A stretch of 64,000 nt of DNA from Drosophila miranda (lineage: Eukaryota > Arthropoda > Insecta > Diptera > Drosophilidae). The position numbers and the translations under genes were made by a program. The notes beneath the pieces were generated by a model. It was not told the DNA's origin. It was given only the letters and a program-made list of their open reading frames with translations, and ran no database searches. The stretch covers positions 13,684,001 to 13,748,000 of the forward strand of contig NC_046676.1 in NCBI RefSeq assembly GCF_003369915.1, written 5' to 3'. Position 1 is the stretch's first letter. Each line of letters begins with the position of its first letter. Below are positions 1 through 9,245 of this stretch, one piece after another.

Positions 1-53
1 CCTAAGAACCAACCTTATCAACTGACTAACTCAATCATTTATCCGTTTTTTAG

Positions 54-277
54 CCGAAAAGTTTGCCATGTATCAGCTTAAGGCCCTGCTATCTCAGTTG
101 GTGCGCAACTTCGAGATCCTGCCCGCTGTAAATGGCTTGTCTTCGGGCATCAACGATCACTCCCAGGTAGAGTGTGTTCCCCAGAGCGAGTACGATCCAG
201 TGCTGAATATTCGGGTGACTCTCAAGTCGGAGAATGGCATACAAATCAGGCTGGGCAAACGAGCATTTGTGGAGTGA
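54..277 (+). CDS. Last exon of a CYP4-family cytochrome P450 (5' part outside window)
   Basis: This is the C-terminal part of a microsomal haem monooxygenase of the insect CYP4 family. A splice acceptor (T-run then TAG) ends at 53, and the reading frame continues as [20 protein letters not shown]. That matches the KFAM helix just after the haem-binding cysteine loop of CYP4 proteins. The frame ends with the usual CYP4 tail, LTLKSENG-like ([16 protein letters not shown]), and a TGA at 275-277. The cysteine ligand and everything before it would lie in exons left of position 1. The exon has no internal stop, so nothing suggests a pseudogene. The Met at 68 is internal, not a start. I cannot tell which CYP4 member it is; Cyp4 genes are known in this part of the D. 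melanogaster genome. Confidence 0.8.
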
Positions 278-748
278 TTTAACCCAAAGCGTTATAGACT
301 AAAAAATTAAATTATATCCATACTAAAAATGTCAAGGCCAATGTATCCCGGTTTGGTCTACAGACTTAGTCTATTCTCAGACATTGCAAAGCATTGTTTG
401 CCATAAACCATCAAAGTTAACTTGGAAAATATTTCATTTTGATTAGCACTCCATTAAATAGTCGCTGCTAATGAATATTCATTTGGAGATTTGGCAGTTT
501 CGTTTTATATTTTTGTTTTATTGCATAATTCACACAACCTACATACATACATATGTGCATAAAGGTATTTGATAATCCCAAAGACAGCTTACCAGTTCAT
601 AAAATAACCCACAGAATAGCACCATCTTGGCTGACCTTTACTTGGGTCGGTTGGAGTGTGGCACATCATTATCAGACTTAAAATCGGAATCTTCTGGGTG
701 GAATCATTATTCATTCATGATAAATGTGGAGAAGAAGAGAGTAATAAA
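278..748. other. Intergenic, AT-rich
   Basis: This is the 3' flank of the P450 gene. I see no gene, only AT-rich sequence up to the first DINE-1 repeat. Confidence 0.6.
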
Positions 749-1383
749 ACGAGGGGGAACGTTGTGAGTTGCTGCGGAGACCGCAACTCTACATTTATAC
801 CCGATACTTAGTCAGTATGGCTCTCCTCCGGCAGACGCCGCTAATATTAAACGACACGACAAAGAGAGAGACAGAAAATCAGTCTGAGCTTGTCGTCGGG
901 CGCTGCGTGGCCACTGCAAATTGATTTCTTGCTTTTGGCTACAAAAATGATCCGATCTGATCCAGATTCAGCCATCTGATAGATATGGTCATTATCTATG
1001 ATTCTGCGTTTTTAGTTTTCTCGAATGTGCAATATTGTGGATGCCACAGATTTTCGTCCTTTGTGGGGGCGGAAGTGGGCGGGGCGAAGTTTTGAAATAT
1101 TTTTGTAGCAGTGACATATCACAGAAGTCTGGATCCAAAACATCGTTGCTCTAGCTCTTATAGTCTTTGAGCACTAGGCGCTGAAGGGGACGGACAGACG
1201 GACGGACGGACAGACGGACAGACGGACAGACAGACAGGGCTCAATCGACCCAGCTATTGATGCTGATCAAGAATATATATACTTTATGGGGTCGGAAACG
1301 ATTCCTTCTGGACGTTACACACATCCACTTTTACCACAAATCTAATATACCCCAATACTCATTTTGAGTTTCGGGTATAAAAA
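749..1383 (+). mobile_element. DINE-1/INE-1-type non-autonomous Helentron, short form (copy A)
   Basis: The element opens with ACGAGGGGGAACGTTGTGAG. A hairpin follows (GAGTTGC, loop, GCAACTC), then TTTATACCCGATACT. The inverted form of that last motif, near GAGTTTCGGGTATAAAAA, closes the element. Between them lie a GGACAGAC-type minisatellite (about 1190-1238) and the block AATATATATACTTTATGGGG. That layout (subterminal inverted motifs, internal short tandem repeat, no terminal inverted repeats, no coding capacity) is typical of DINE-1/INE-1/SGM elements of Drosophila. Nearly the same sequence occurs at 11038-11664. Longer relatives lie at 9246-10352 and, inverted, at 14378-15478. Confidence 0.85.
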
Positions 1384-1781
1384 GTCCTTATATCTAAAAT
1401 TCGACATATATTAGGCACCCATCCTTCAGGCACCCCAATCGCGACAGGTTACTTTACCCCTTAGTCAGTCATAACATACTCGTATTTACGATTCTGGCTT
1501 TGTCACCTCGAAGCGAATCTAATTAAATCTAAATGTATCAGATAGCCAGATTGGTCAAGACAAAGGGGAACACTTTTTAAACTCCTAACCCAAGTAAAAT
1601 AGAAATGTCTAGGAATCTGAAATCTGCAATTATTACCAGAATATTTTAGTTACAATGCTTTCACATTCACCGGGATTACATCCACGGTATGTGTGTAATA
1701 ACAGCCGTGGGCATCACCTTTAAAGCTATTTTTGTTTGATATATCACATTGAATAATTATATTTCAGCTCAGATAATTGTA
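1384..1781. other. Intergenic between DINE-1 copy A and the first Lcp gene
   Basis: AT-rich spacer without a recognisable gene. Confidence 0.5.
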
Positions 1782-1787
1782 TTTATT
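1782..1787 (-). terminator. Poly(A) signal AATAAA of the first Lcp3/4-like gene
   Basis: A minus-strand AATAAA lies about 105 bp beyond the TAG at 1893-1895. The paralogue has the same signal at the same distance (3448-3453). Confidence 0.6.
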
Positions 1788-1892
1788 TTTACATCATGCT
1801 GTTCGGATCCTAACTAAGAAGCAGTAACTAAGGAAATTCCGAGTCCAAACTTGCTGTTCCGAGACGTTCCGAAGTCAGAGTCGAGTATGCGC

Positions 1893-2294
1893 CTATTCCT
1901 TGCTGGGGTGGGCCTCGATCCAAGCCAGAGACTTCAGGATGGCCTCTGGGATTGGTGGGGCGACGGGCAGAAGATCGCTAGAGGGCTGGTAGCCATTCTC
2001 ATCGGCCTTGTAGGCGACGCGAACGTGGACACCCTCGGGGGAGACCCACTCGAAGACGCCATCAATGTTGCCGTGCACATCGCCGCTGGCCTGGGAGGCA
2101 GAACCGTCGCTCAGGGACACCACTGTCTTGAAGCCATCGGGATTCACCTCATTGACCAGCTCCTTGACCTCGGCATTCTCGTTAGCGGCCACAAGGGCGG
2201 CAAGGGCGCAGACAAGCAGCTGCAAGGGTTGATTATGATTACCTGGTCCTATGTAACGCTATCCAGGCTTGGAGATACTTACGATCTTGAACAT
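1893..2294 (-). CDS. Lcp3/4: Larval cuticle protein, Lcp3/Lcp4-like, copy 1
   Basis: This is a secreted structural protein of larval cuticle that binds chitin. Exon 1 (2283-2294) encodes only MFKI, then GTAAGT. Intron 2220-2282 (63 bp) ends in TTGCAG, and exon 2 is 1893-2219. The product is 112 residues, the usual length for Lcp3/Lcp4. Residues 1-16 (MFKILLVCALAALVAA) form a signal peptide. Residues about 48-90 form an RR-1 Rebers-Riddiford domain, with GVFEWVSPEGVHVRV and [10 protein letters not shown]. The tail is rich in proline and alanine. Exon 2 differs from that of copy 2 (3557-3883) by only three bases, all synonymous, so the two genes encode the same protein. The pair cannot be assigned one-to-one to Lcp3 and Lcp4. 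A TATA box and initiator lie upstream. An open frame on the other strand is a shadow. Confidence 0.95.
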
Positions 2295-2339
2295 TTTGAT
2301 TTGGACTCTGATTTGATTGTCTGACTAGAGAACTTGTGA

Positions 2340-2376
2340 GACTGATGCCAAAATAAATGCGATTATCGCTTTTATA
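2340..2376 (-). promoter_or_regulatory. Core promoter of Lcp3/4-like copy 1
   Basis: On the minus strand, TATAAAA (2370-2376) is followed 33 nt downstream by an initiator TCAGTC (2340-2345, A at 2343). This gives a leader of about 50 nt before the ATG at 2294. Confidence 0.75.
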
Positions 2377-3447
2377 CGCTAAAGTCAACCTTCAAGCTCG
2401 AGCTCGAGGCTGATGCAACCCGTTTTCAATTAACATTTCGGTTTCGTTTCCCATAATCTTTACCAGATTATCATATGTGTAGAGTTTAGACGATTAGGAC
2501 AATAAAAACTGTGTGCTGCACTTTTTTGTACTCTTCTATGCAAATTACCTCCATTATTATTCTGAAAATATTATCTGAGCAGGTTCTGTGATCCATTTAA
2601 AGCGACTTCCAGTGGCAGTTTAGATATTTCGTTGATTATAATCCGCCGCATGATTATCCAGACTATATCGGAAATTTTAAGCAAGCTCGTGCAGACAGTA
2701 ATTAATTCATAAGAAAGTCAATATTCCAGTTTAGAATTGTAAAATGCTCGATCTAGTTGTTGCGTCAGATTTAACATATATTTTATAAAATACCTACAAT
2801 TTTTACTCAAAATGAATTTGAAAACCTCTCCATAGCATATTTTTTGGAGCTCTTTTAATTTTCGACGGTAGGACTAAAAAAATATATGTTCAAAACTTTT
2901 AAAATGTCTTCAAATATACAAAATTAGTGCACTTCACCCGTTTTTCTACTTTTGACAAATGTACTGTTTATCAATTTCGAGCTTTAAATTAATCAATATT
3001 GAAATATCATTATTAAAACCCACATTAATTGCGAGATTTTCTATTGAATATTCCTAAGAAATATACGTGTTGATTATAGGTATCCCCGAAATTTTGGAAA
3101 CTAAGAATCGCCTGGACTATAAATCGATTAACGATTGATCGTTGGACATAGTCAGAAATGCGTTTGGGACTCTAAAACATTATCCTACCAAACATACCAT
3201 GTTGTATATGGCTTAGTCGTTGACAACTACTTCCAATTTTGTACTTTCCTATATACTAAGTATAATGGTATGCTTTACACTTCGACGTAAAGCAATGTGC
3301 ATACGTTTATGGGAACATTATCTGAGAAAGACTTAGAATTCCTGTGGTCCATTTATTATTACCTAAATTGTTTCCTTAATTTTTGCCTCCTGTAAAGTTT
3401 CATTCTATTTAAAAATTTATTTCGATTGTTTTCTTTAGAAAATATTA
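2377..3447. other. Spacer between the two Lcp3/4-like genes
   Basis: About 1.1 kb of AT-rich sequence upstream of copy 1 and downstream of copy 2. No gene is visible. It probably contains the larval epidermal control sequences of copy 1, but I recognise no specific site. Confidence 0.5.
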
Positions 3448-3453
3448 TTTATT
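3448..3453 (-). terminator. Poly(A) signal AATAAA of Lcp3/4-like copy 2
   Basis: A minus-strand AATAAA lies about 104 bp past the stop at 3557, matching the position seen in copy 1. Confidence 0.6.
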
Positions 3454-3556
3454 TTCAGTGTGCTGTTCATATTCTAAGTTGTATGCAGTGAGTCGGGATA
3501 ATCCAAGCCCAGACTTTCTGCTTCGAGTCGAAGTGATGTCCTTGTCGATGATGTGC

Positions 3557-3957
3557 CTATTCCTTGCTGGGGTGGGCCTCGATCCAAGCCAGAGACTTCA
3601 GGATGGCCTCTGGGATTGGTGGGGCGACGGGCAGAAGATCGCTAGAGGGCTGGTAGCCATTCTCATCGGCCTTGTAGGCGACGCGAACGTGGACACCCTC
3701 GGGGGAGACCCACTCAAAGACGCCATCAATGTTGCCGTGCACATCGCCGCTGGCCTGGGAGGCAGAACCGTCGCTCAGGGACACCACTGTCTTGAAGCCA
3801 TCGGGATTCACCTCATTGACCAGCTCCTTGACCTCAGCATTCTCGTTGGCGGCCACAAGGGCGGCAAGGGCGCAGACAAGCAGCTGCAAGGGATATCCGT
3901 TATTCGAATTGTTCCAAAAGCGCTGGTGGGAACAGGAATACTTACGATCTTGAACAT
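3557..3957 (-). CDS. Lcp3/4: Larval cuticle protein, Lcp3/Lcp4-like, copy 2
   Basis: This tandem duplicate of the gene at 1893-2294 is in the same orientation. Exon 1 (3946-3957) encodes MFKI with donor GTAAGT. The intron is 3884-3945 (62 bp), and exon 2 is 3557-3883. The 112-residue product has the same signal peptide and the same RR-1 chitin-binding domain, and it is residue for residue the protein of copy 1. Identity stops abruptly at the splice acceptor and close to the stop codon. Introns and flanks are diverged, with only short alignable promoter pieces. A longer continuous minus-strand frame reads from 4039 through the intron, but the conserved MFKI exon and splice sites support the spliced model. 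Confidence 0.95.
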
Positions 3958-3989
3958 TTTGATTTTGTTTCAGGCAATAGAACTTGTGA

Positions 3990-4027
3990 GACTGATGATG
4001 ATATGAGACCAAGCATCGCTTTTTATA
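3990..4027 (-). promoter_or_regulatory. Core promoter of Lcp3/4-like copy 2
   Basis: TATAAAA (4021-4027, minus strand) lies 34 nt before an initiator TCAGTC (3990-3995). This is the same arrangement as in copy 1. Confidence 0.75.
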
Positions 4028-5142
4028 GGCCGAAATCAAGCCGCGGAACTCGAAGCTGATGCAACCCGTTTTAAATTAGCATTTATTTTTAGCATAAGCG
4101 GTGCCCGCCCATATGGCCTGAAGTATCATATGCAAATCTTCCTGATGTTTAATCGTATTCTAAAATCATTCTTCATCCACGTGATGTGCAATGTCCAGAA
4201 GAGCGAGCGCATTAGCAAGCTCCATATTTAATCATCTGAAATATAAGCTTGAATCGAACGGACACAGTCTTTTTCTATGACATACATGCATTTGAAAAAT
4301 TTTCTATTAAATATGGTTTCATTCATATAGATATGCTTTTTTAAAAACTAATTAAAGATCAGAATCAAAATTTCTCTTTAAAGTAATTGCGTAGCATATT
4401 TTTCGGGGTCTTCGAAACCTTAATTCGAGTATGAAATCATGACAACTCTGTCAGAAAGCTGCATTTTTGTTAAAGTTAAAAGCTATTAGGTGTGTTTCAG
4501 AAATATTTGATACTCTGAAAATTAAATTGGGAGTTTACTGGTTTCATTTGGTCTGATTATGAATAGAGGGAGGAGCTCTTTCCTACTTCTATGTTTGCTA
4601 TAAAAGTATATACATATTCGAATCAAAAGTCTTTACTAGCTAGGAGAACGAGTTTTTTTTTAAGGATTTATTCCATTTCTCGTGTTAGGAAATCATTTTA
4701 GGTGACAAATATTATGACTTATTGGACTTACGTTGCCAGGTACTCATAATTTAGGTTTACGGCTTAGGGTTGTTCGGAAAGATAAGCAAATGTCATCCCA
4801 ATATACCTTGATAGGCTTTTACCATAATCTTCATTTCTGCTACGCAACTCTTCTACGTCTCTAGTTATAAGTAATTTGATACCCAATTGACAAGTTCTCT
4901 AGTTCAAGGACAGAACACAGGTTACTCTACTGCACCTTCCCTGCATTATCGCTATTAAAGCATGTCTCATTTTACCTTCTATTCAGAAGCTTAATACCCG
5001 TTTTTTGACATTTGTTTCGCTGTTGTTGAGAGGAGAATTTATTGGCGCAGTATTGGCTAGCTTTATGGATATGTCCGCCATCGAAGCCCGAAATAAAAAG
5101 CTTTTCTCGAGTTATTGTGAGAAACAAATGGATTAAGAATCA
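4028..5142. other. Divergent intergenic region between Lcp3/4-like and Lcp1/2-like genes
   Basis: About 1.1 kb separates the minus-strand promoter at 4027 from the plus-strand promoter at 5143. No gene is visible. It is a likely place for control sequences shared by the divergent cuticle genes (inference from position only). Confidence 0.5.
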
Positions 5143-5181
5143 TATATAAAGACTGTGCTCGAACAGAGTTAGTTATCAGTC
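5143..5181 (+). promoter_or_regulatory. Core promoter of Lcp1/2-like copy 1
   Basis: TATATAAA (5143-5150) is followed by an initiator TCAGTC (5176-5181, A at 5178). The leader after it, starting CAACGTTCGTTCACGG, is shared with the second Lcp1/2-like gene. Confidence 0.8.
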
Positions 5182-5220
5182 AACGTTCGTTCACGGAAAG
5201 ACAGAAATCAAGGATCAAAA

Positions 5221-5680
5221 ATGTTCAAGTTTGTAAGTTGCTCAAATGATTACTTTTGGACTCAAGGACTCAACTACTCACGGACCCTTTACTTACATAT
5301 TGGCCGTTTAGGTAATGGTCTTCGCAGTTTTGGGATTGGCAGCCGCCGTTGCTCCCGTTTCGCGCTCGGACGATGTCCACGCCGAGGTCAAGGTCCTCAG
5401 CTCGGACGTTCGTGCCGATGGCTTCGACACCGATCTCGTGGTTGATAACAGCATTCAGCAAGCCGCCAGCGGTGACATCCATGGAAATGCCCACGGTAGC
5501 TTCAGCTGGATCTCGCCCGAGGGCGAGCACGTTGATATCAAGTATGTGGCCGATGAGAACGGCTACCAGCCCGTGGGTGCCGTGCTCCCCACTCCACCAC
5601 CAATTCCAGAGGCTATTGTCCGTGCCCTTGCCTGGCTGGAGGCTCACCCCCAAGCTCCGGAGCACGGAGCTCATCATTAA
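5221..5680 (+). CDS. Lcp1/2: Larval cuticle protein, Lcp1/Lcp2-like, copy 1
   Basis: A secreted chitin-binding cuticle protein. Exon 1 (5221-5232) encodes MFKF with donor GTAAGT. Intron 5233-5311 is 79 bp, and exon 2 is 5312-5680. The product is 126 residues. A signal peptide covers about residues 1-16 ([16 protein letters not shown]). After a short DDVHAEVK stretch comes the RR-1 domain, about residues 57-98, with [17 protein letters not shown] and VADENGYQP. The C-terminus is rich in proline and histidine, ending in HGAHH. I chose the ATG at 5221 because the MFKF exon, its donor and its leader recur at 7406. The ATG at 5315 lies in exon 2 and would remove the N-terminus of the signal peptide. 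Compared with copy 2 it lacks a short insert after the signal peptide. Confidence 0.95.
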
Positions 5681-5769
5681 GGCTACCGCTGGATATGGAT
5701 CGATCAACGGACTGTCCTATGGATGCATATCTCCCTAGTTGTGTAGCCGTACTACTTGATTTCCAGAAA

Positions 5770-5775
5770 AATACA
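5770..5775 (+). terminator. Probable variant poly(A) signal AATACA
   Basis: AATACATGCA lies 90 nt past the stop codon. The same motif lies 88 nt past the stop of the paralogue (7979), and no AATAAA is nearby, so the conserved variant is the best candidate. Confidence 0.45.
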
Positions 5776-5825
5776 TGCATATGCCTAAAGCAGTAAAAAA
5801 ACATTTCATTTTAAATTGGAAAAAC

Positions 5826-5905
5826 CGAACGGGAACGTTGAGAGCTGCGGCAAGGGCCGGGGCTCTACTTTTATACCAGGTACTCAGTCAGTACTATATA
5901 TGTGG
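5826..5905 (+). mobile_element. Diverged 5' end of a DINE-1-like element
   Basis: The sequence from AACGGGAACGTTGAGAGCTG on follows the start of the full elements. It has the GGGAACGTTG start, then a hairpin with a different stem (AGAGC/GCTCT), then TTTATACC and ACTCAGTCAGTA. Weak similarity may continue to about 6000. No 3' end is visible, so it is a truncated or older-subfamily copy. It starts only about 50 bp beyond the poly(A) signal of the cuticle gene. Confidence 0.6.
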
Positions 5906-7327
5906 TTTTATGATCTATGAAATCTGTACAATATTTATTAGAGTAATTATACGTAAGCGCTGGAACTGGTATCTACTCCCTCTCTCTGTCATTTGATTAA
6001 GGCGGTAAAATGGCAGTTGCACTTGGTTTGAAACTTACTATTTACTCACTACTACTAATACTTAGTACAGTTGACTACGGATTGGAGCTCAATTTGACAA
6101 GTCCAATAGGTCGTAGGACTGTATTAATCCTGGCGGATTTTCTAGCAAGGAATTTTACAAATAAATGTGTAACTTACCCATAAATAAGTAGCCAATACTA
6201 GCTTCTGTGCCAACAGCTTATACAACTTTGCTACCTCTCAAGCCCATAGCTCAGGAATATATTCCCCGATTTCAGTATATTTAGTCTAGTAACTGTGCGT
6301 TAATTAATTAAACGATCGATTAATTGTATGAAGAATTAAGCAAAAAATAAATGTTTTCGTATCGTAACATGTTACAATTTTAAATGACAATGAATTTGGC
6401 TCTTTCTGATGAGTTTCAAACTTCATGTATTTTGTAGGTTCGATGAACGTGTTAATATATTGCAAGCTTAAGGTCCATAGACCGATTGTTTCTATAGAAA
6501 CTATACAAAATATGACACTTTTCGTGTTAAGGATGGTTGGATGATGTTCATCTAAGAATTGCATAAATAAATATGTTTATACCTGTGTAAGTTAGATTAT
6601 AAACAGATTGAGAGGGATGTAGAACTTGTTAAATTTAATTCTTCCCACATATATAACCTACTGCACAAACTTAAGAACACCCCCTGCACTACTATGAAAA
6701 GAAGAGTGTTATACTCAACTTTTCTATCTGAAAGGGATGAAAGCAAAAATCCCCAAGATTATCTGCTCGAACCCCACGATTCATTTCTTAGATGAATAAC
6801 CAACATTGGCGGACATGTTCCAAAATCCATGTCAGAAAAGGCGGAAACATCGAGATCAAACAGAAACCACACAATAATTCAACTTAGGCGCTAGGAGGAA
6901 CATTTGATATAAATCAATGCTTTGATGTTAAGCATCAGATTGCAGAATCTCTGTGCTGCGGAAGATTTGGTTCAAAGTAACGACAGGCAACAGCCAAATC
7001 GATTTAGAAGTTAGAAAGAAAGAGGGGAGTTGTTTTTGGGGGCTTGATGAACTTGTTTTGCTTTCGGGATGCTGTCGGACCCGTTTGCACTTTTATTGAT
7101 GCGATTGTTTCATTTTAGCATCTATTAACAGACTATACGCGTATATAGTATGTGAAACCGTTGTTTGGCATTTGCTCAGCTGTCGCCATGTGACGATTTT
7201 TTTGGTGCAACTGTTGTTGTCGGTTTTATGGGTGCGGGCGCATCCAATATGTCATCCCATAACTCAGAAACACAATTGAATGCAAGTTGTAGCAATTTGT
7301 TAGGTGAATCAACTGGATTAAGAACCA
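5906..7327. other. Spacer between the two Lcp1/2-like genes
   Basis: About 1.4 kb, mostly AT-rich. No gene is seen; the open frame at 6304-6564 (minus) has no recognisable features. The part just before 7328 presumably holds cuticle gene control sequences. Confidence 0.5.
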
Positions 7328-7366
7328 TATAAAAAGACTCGACCCGACCAGAGTCAGATATCAGTC
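7328..7366 (+). promoter_or_regulatory. Core promoter of Lcp1/2-like copy 2
   Basis: TATAAAAA (7328-7335) is followed by the initiator TCAGTC (7361-7366) and the leader CAACGTTCGTTCACGG. TATA-to-start spacing is the same as in copy 1. Confidence 0.8.
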
Positions 7367-7405
7367 AACGTTCGTTCACGGCACGACAGCAATCAACAAC
7401 CAAAA

Positions 7406-7891
7406 ATGTTCAAGTTTGTGAGTAGCTCAAAGGACAGCCAGGGGACTCGAAGTTCTAATGGGTGATTCTCCATCTTCTCCGTCTAGGTGATGGTGTTCGC
7501 AGTTTTGGGAGTGGCCGCCGCCGGCGTAGCGCATGTTCCCCATCCTCAGGTATCCCACCCAGTGGGACGCTCCGAGGATGTCCATGCCGAGGTCAAGTCC
7601 GAGCACAGCGATGTTCGCGCCGACGGCTTCGATGCTGATCTCCTGGTGTCCAACAGCATCCAGCAGGCTTCCAGCGGTGATGTCCATGGCAACATCCACG
7701 GCAGCTTCAGCTGGATCTCGCCCGAGGGCGAGCACGTTGAGATCAAGTATGTGGCCGACGAGAATGGCTACCAGCCCGTGGGTGCCGTGCTCCCCACTCC
7801 ACCACCAATCCCAGAGGCCATTGCCCGTGCCGTTGCCTGGCTGGAGGCGCACCCACAGGCCCCCGAGCCCGTTCACCATTCCCATCACTAA
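7406..7891 (+). CDS. Lcp1/2: Larval cuticle protein, Lcp1/Lcp2-like, copy 2
   Basis: A paralogue of the gene at 5221-5680 in the same orientation. Exon 1 (7406-7417) encodes MFKF with donor GTGAGT. The intron is 7418-7486 (69 bp), and exon 2 is 7487-7891. The product is 138 residues. It has a signal peptide, then [20 protein letters not shown], a stretch known from Lcp1/Lcp2-type proteins and partly missing in copy 1. The RR-1 domain follows, with [17 protein letters not shown] and VADENGYQP. The tail is [10 protein letters not shown] plus a histidine-rich end. From the RR-1 core to near the end, the DNA is almost the same as copy 1, with scattered changes, while the N-terminal part is clearly diverged. 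Confidence 0.95.
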
Positions 7892-7978
7892 GGCCCCACC
7901 CTGAATACCGATCGCACCATGGACTGTTCTCTGGATACCTTTCTTTACCTAGTTTATAAGAGTTCTTCTTGACTTTCA

Positions 7979-7984
7979 AATACA
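7979..7984 (+). terminator. Probable variant poly(A) signal AATACA
   Basis: AATACATGCA lies 88 nt after the stop, conserved with the paralogue. A canonical AATAAA also exists at 8166-8171 and could be used as a distal site. Confidence 0.45.
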
Positions 7985-9245
7985 TGCAAATGATTGCTAA
8001 TGATTACAGTAACGAGATCAAGACTTTGACTTTGCTACTTTCGATTGCAATCAACTGTAGCCTAACGGTTTCGTTTCCGACCTGTCCAACGGGTTTGCTA
8101 CACTCGAATTTCGCTTTCGATTCTCGCAACTTTTTAGCACAATTAATTGATGTTTTATTGCGTTCAATAAAGATGTCATGTCCGCCAAAATAACACAACA
8201 TTTTAAGAAAACGTGTTCTTCGGTGCTTTGTAAAAGTAACAGAGGGTATATGAAGTTCAAGAACATATCATGTTCAGGGAAGATCAAGACCTCTGAAACT
8301 CCAAGTCATCCCTGGTATTTTTGCTACACATTTGCTGTTACTTTTTTTACTATTGCAACGAGATAAATATGATTCCGAAGTTTTCTTTTCATAGTAGAAT
8401 TGTCGTAGAAAATTTAAAAACATGTATTATTGTGAAATAGTTTAAACCATAGCGGTATTGGACAGCAATGTAGATTGGAAGATGAAGTGGTTGACATCGT
8501 GTTTGAGGATATTTATTTTAGAGAGAGAGGGAGTCTGAGAGGTTAGAGGCCGCTGAGGGTGGAAAAGACAGAGACGAAGAGATGGAGTGAAATAATACAG
8601 CGATGTACTCAGGAGAGTACCGCTTAGAGTCTTGGCTCATTTCTGTTCGTCTGATGGCAAAATCATTCTCATAGGCCGAATATCTCTCTTAAATCCTTAG
8701 GATAAAGGGTAGCACCTGCAAAGTGTTTCAACTAATATGGCAAAAGAGAAGCGTTATCAGCATCTCATTCGATATTTGAAAGTGTCAAGAAACTACCTTG
8801 ACCTTTTTGGGAATTATTATTAGCCAAATTTGTATAATTCATATTTATCTTCTCAATAGGGGCTAGAAGCAAGCTGGTCTGGGTGGAAAGCTTGATTCTG
8901 AGAAACGAGTTCACCTTATACAGCTTAAATTGAATATGCCCTAGATTTGAATAGAGCATGTTGTGGACGCAATTTCAAATTGCAATATTTTGAGCAATTT
9001 ATCTCCTAACAAACCAGATTTGCTGTGCAGCTTAAAAGAGAAAAGCAATTAAGAATTGAATGCCAAAAGGCGCCAAGATGCAAATTTAAAATCCATAAAC
9101 TCGGCATTTGTCGTCATGCTGTTAGTACTACATTAATTTAACTGTTCTTATTTCGTTTCATGATAAAAGAAATGAAACCAGTTATGGCCAAGAAACCGAA
9201 TATTATGTGAACATAATGCCGATGCCCCAGAGTCCCGTAAGTTTA
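7985..9245. other. Intergenic, right edge of the cuticle cluster
   Basis: No gene seen. It contains an AATAAA at 8166-8171 and a purine-rich patch (about 8519-8590). Open frames here are short, lack family features and overlap on both strands. Confidence 0.5.

Noticed and set aside
1851..2324. 157-codon plus-strand open frame across Lcp3/4-like copy 1; similar antisense frames cover the other three Lcp genes.
   Set aside because: They mirror highly biased codon use in the real cuticle genes on the other strand. The sense frames have conserved splice sites, signal peptides and the RR-1 domain.
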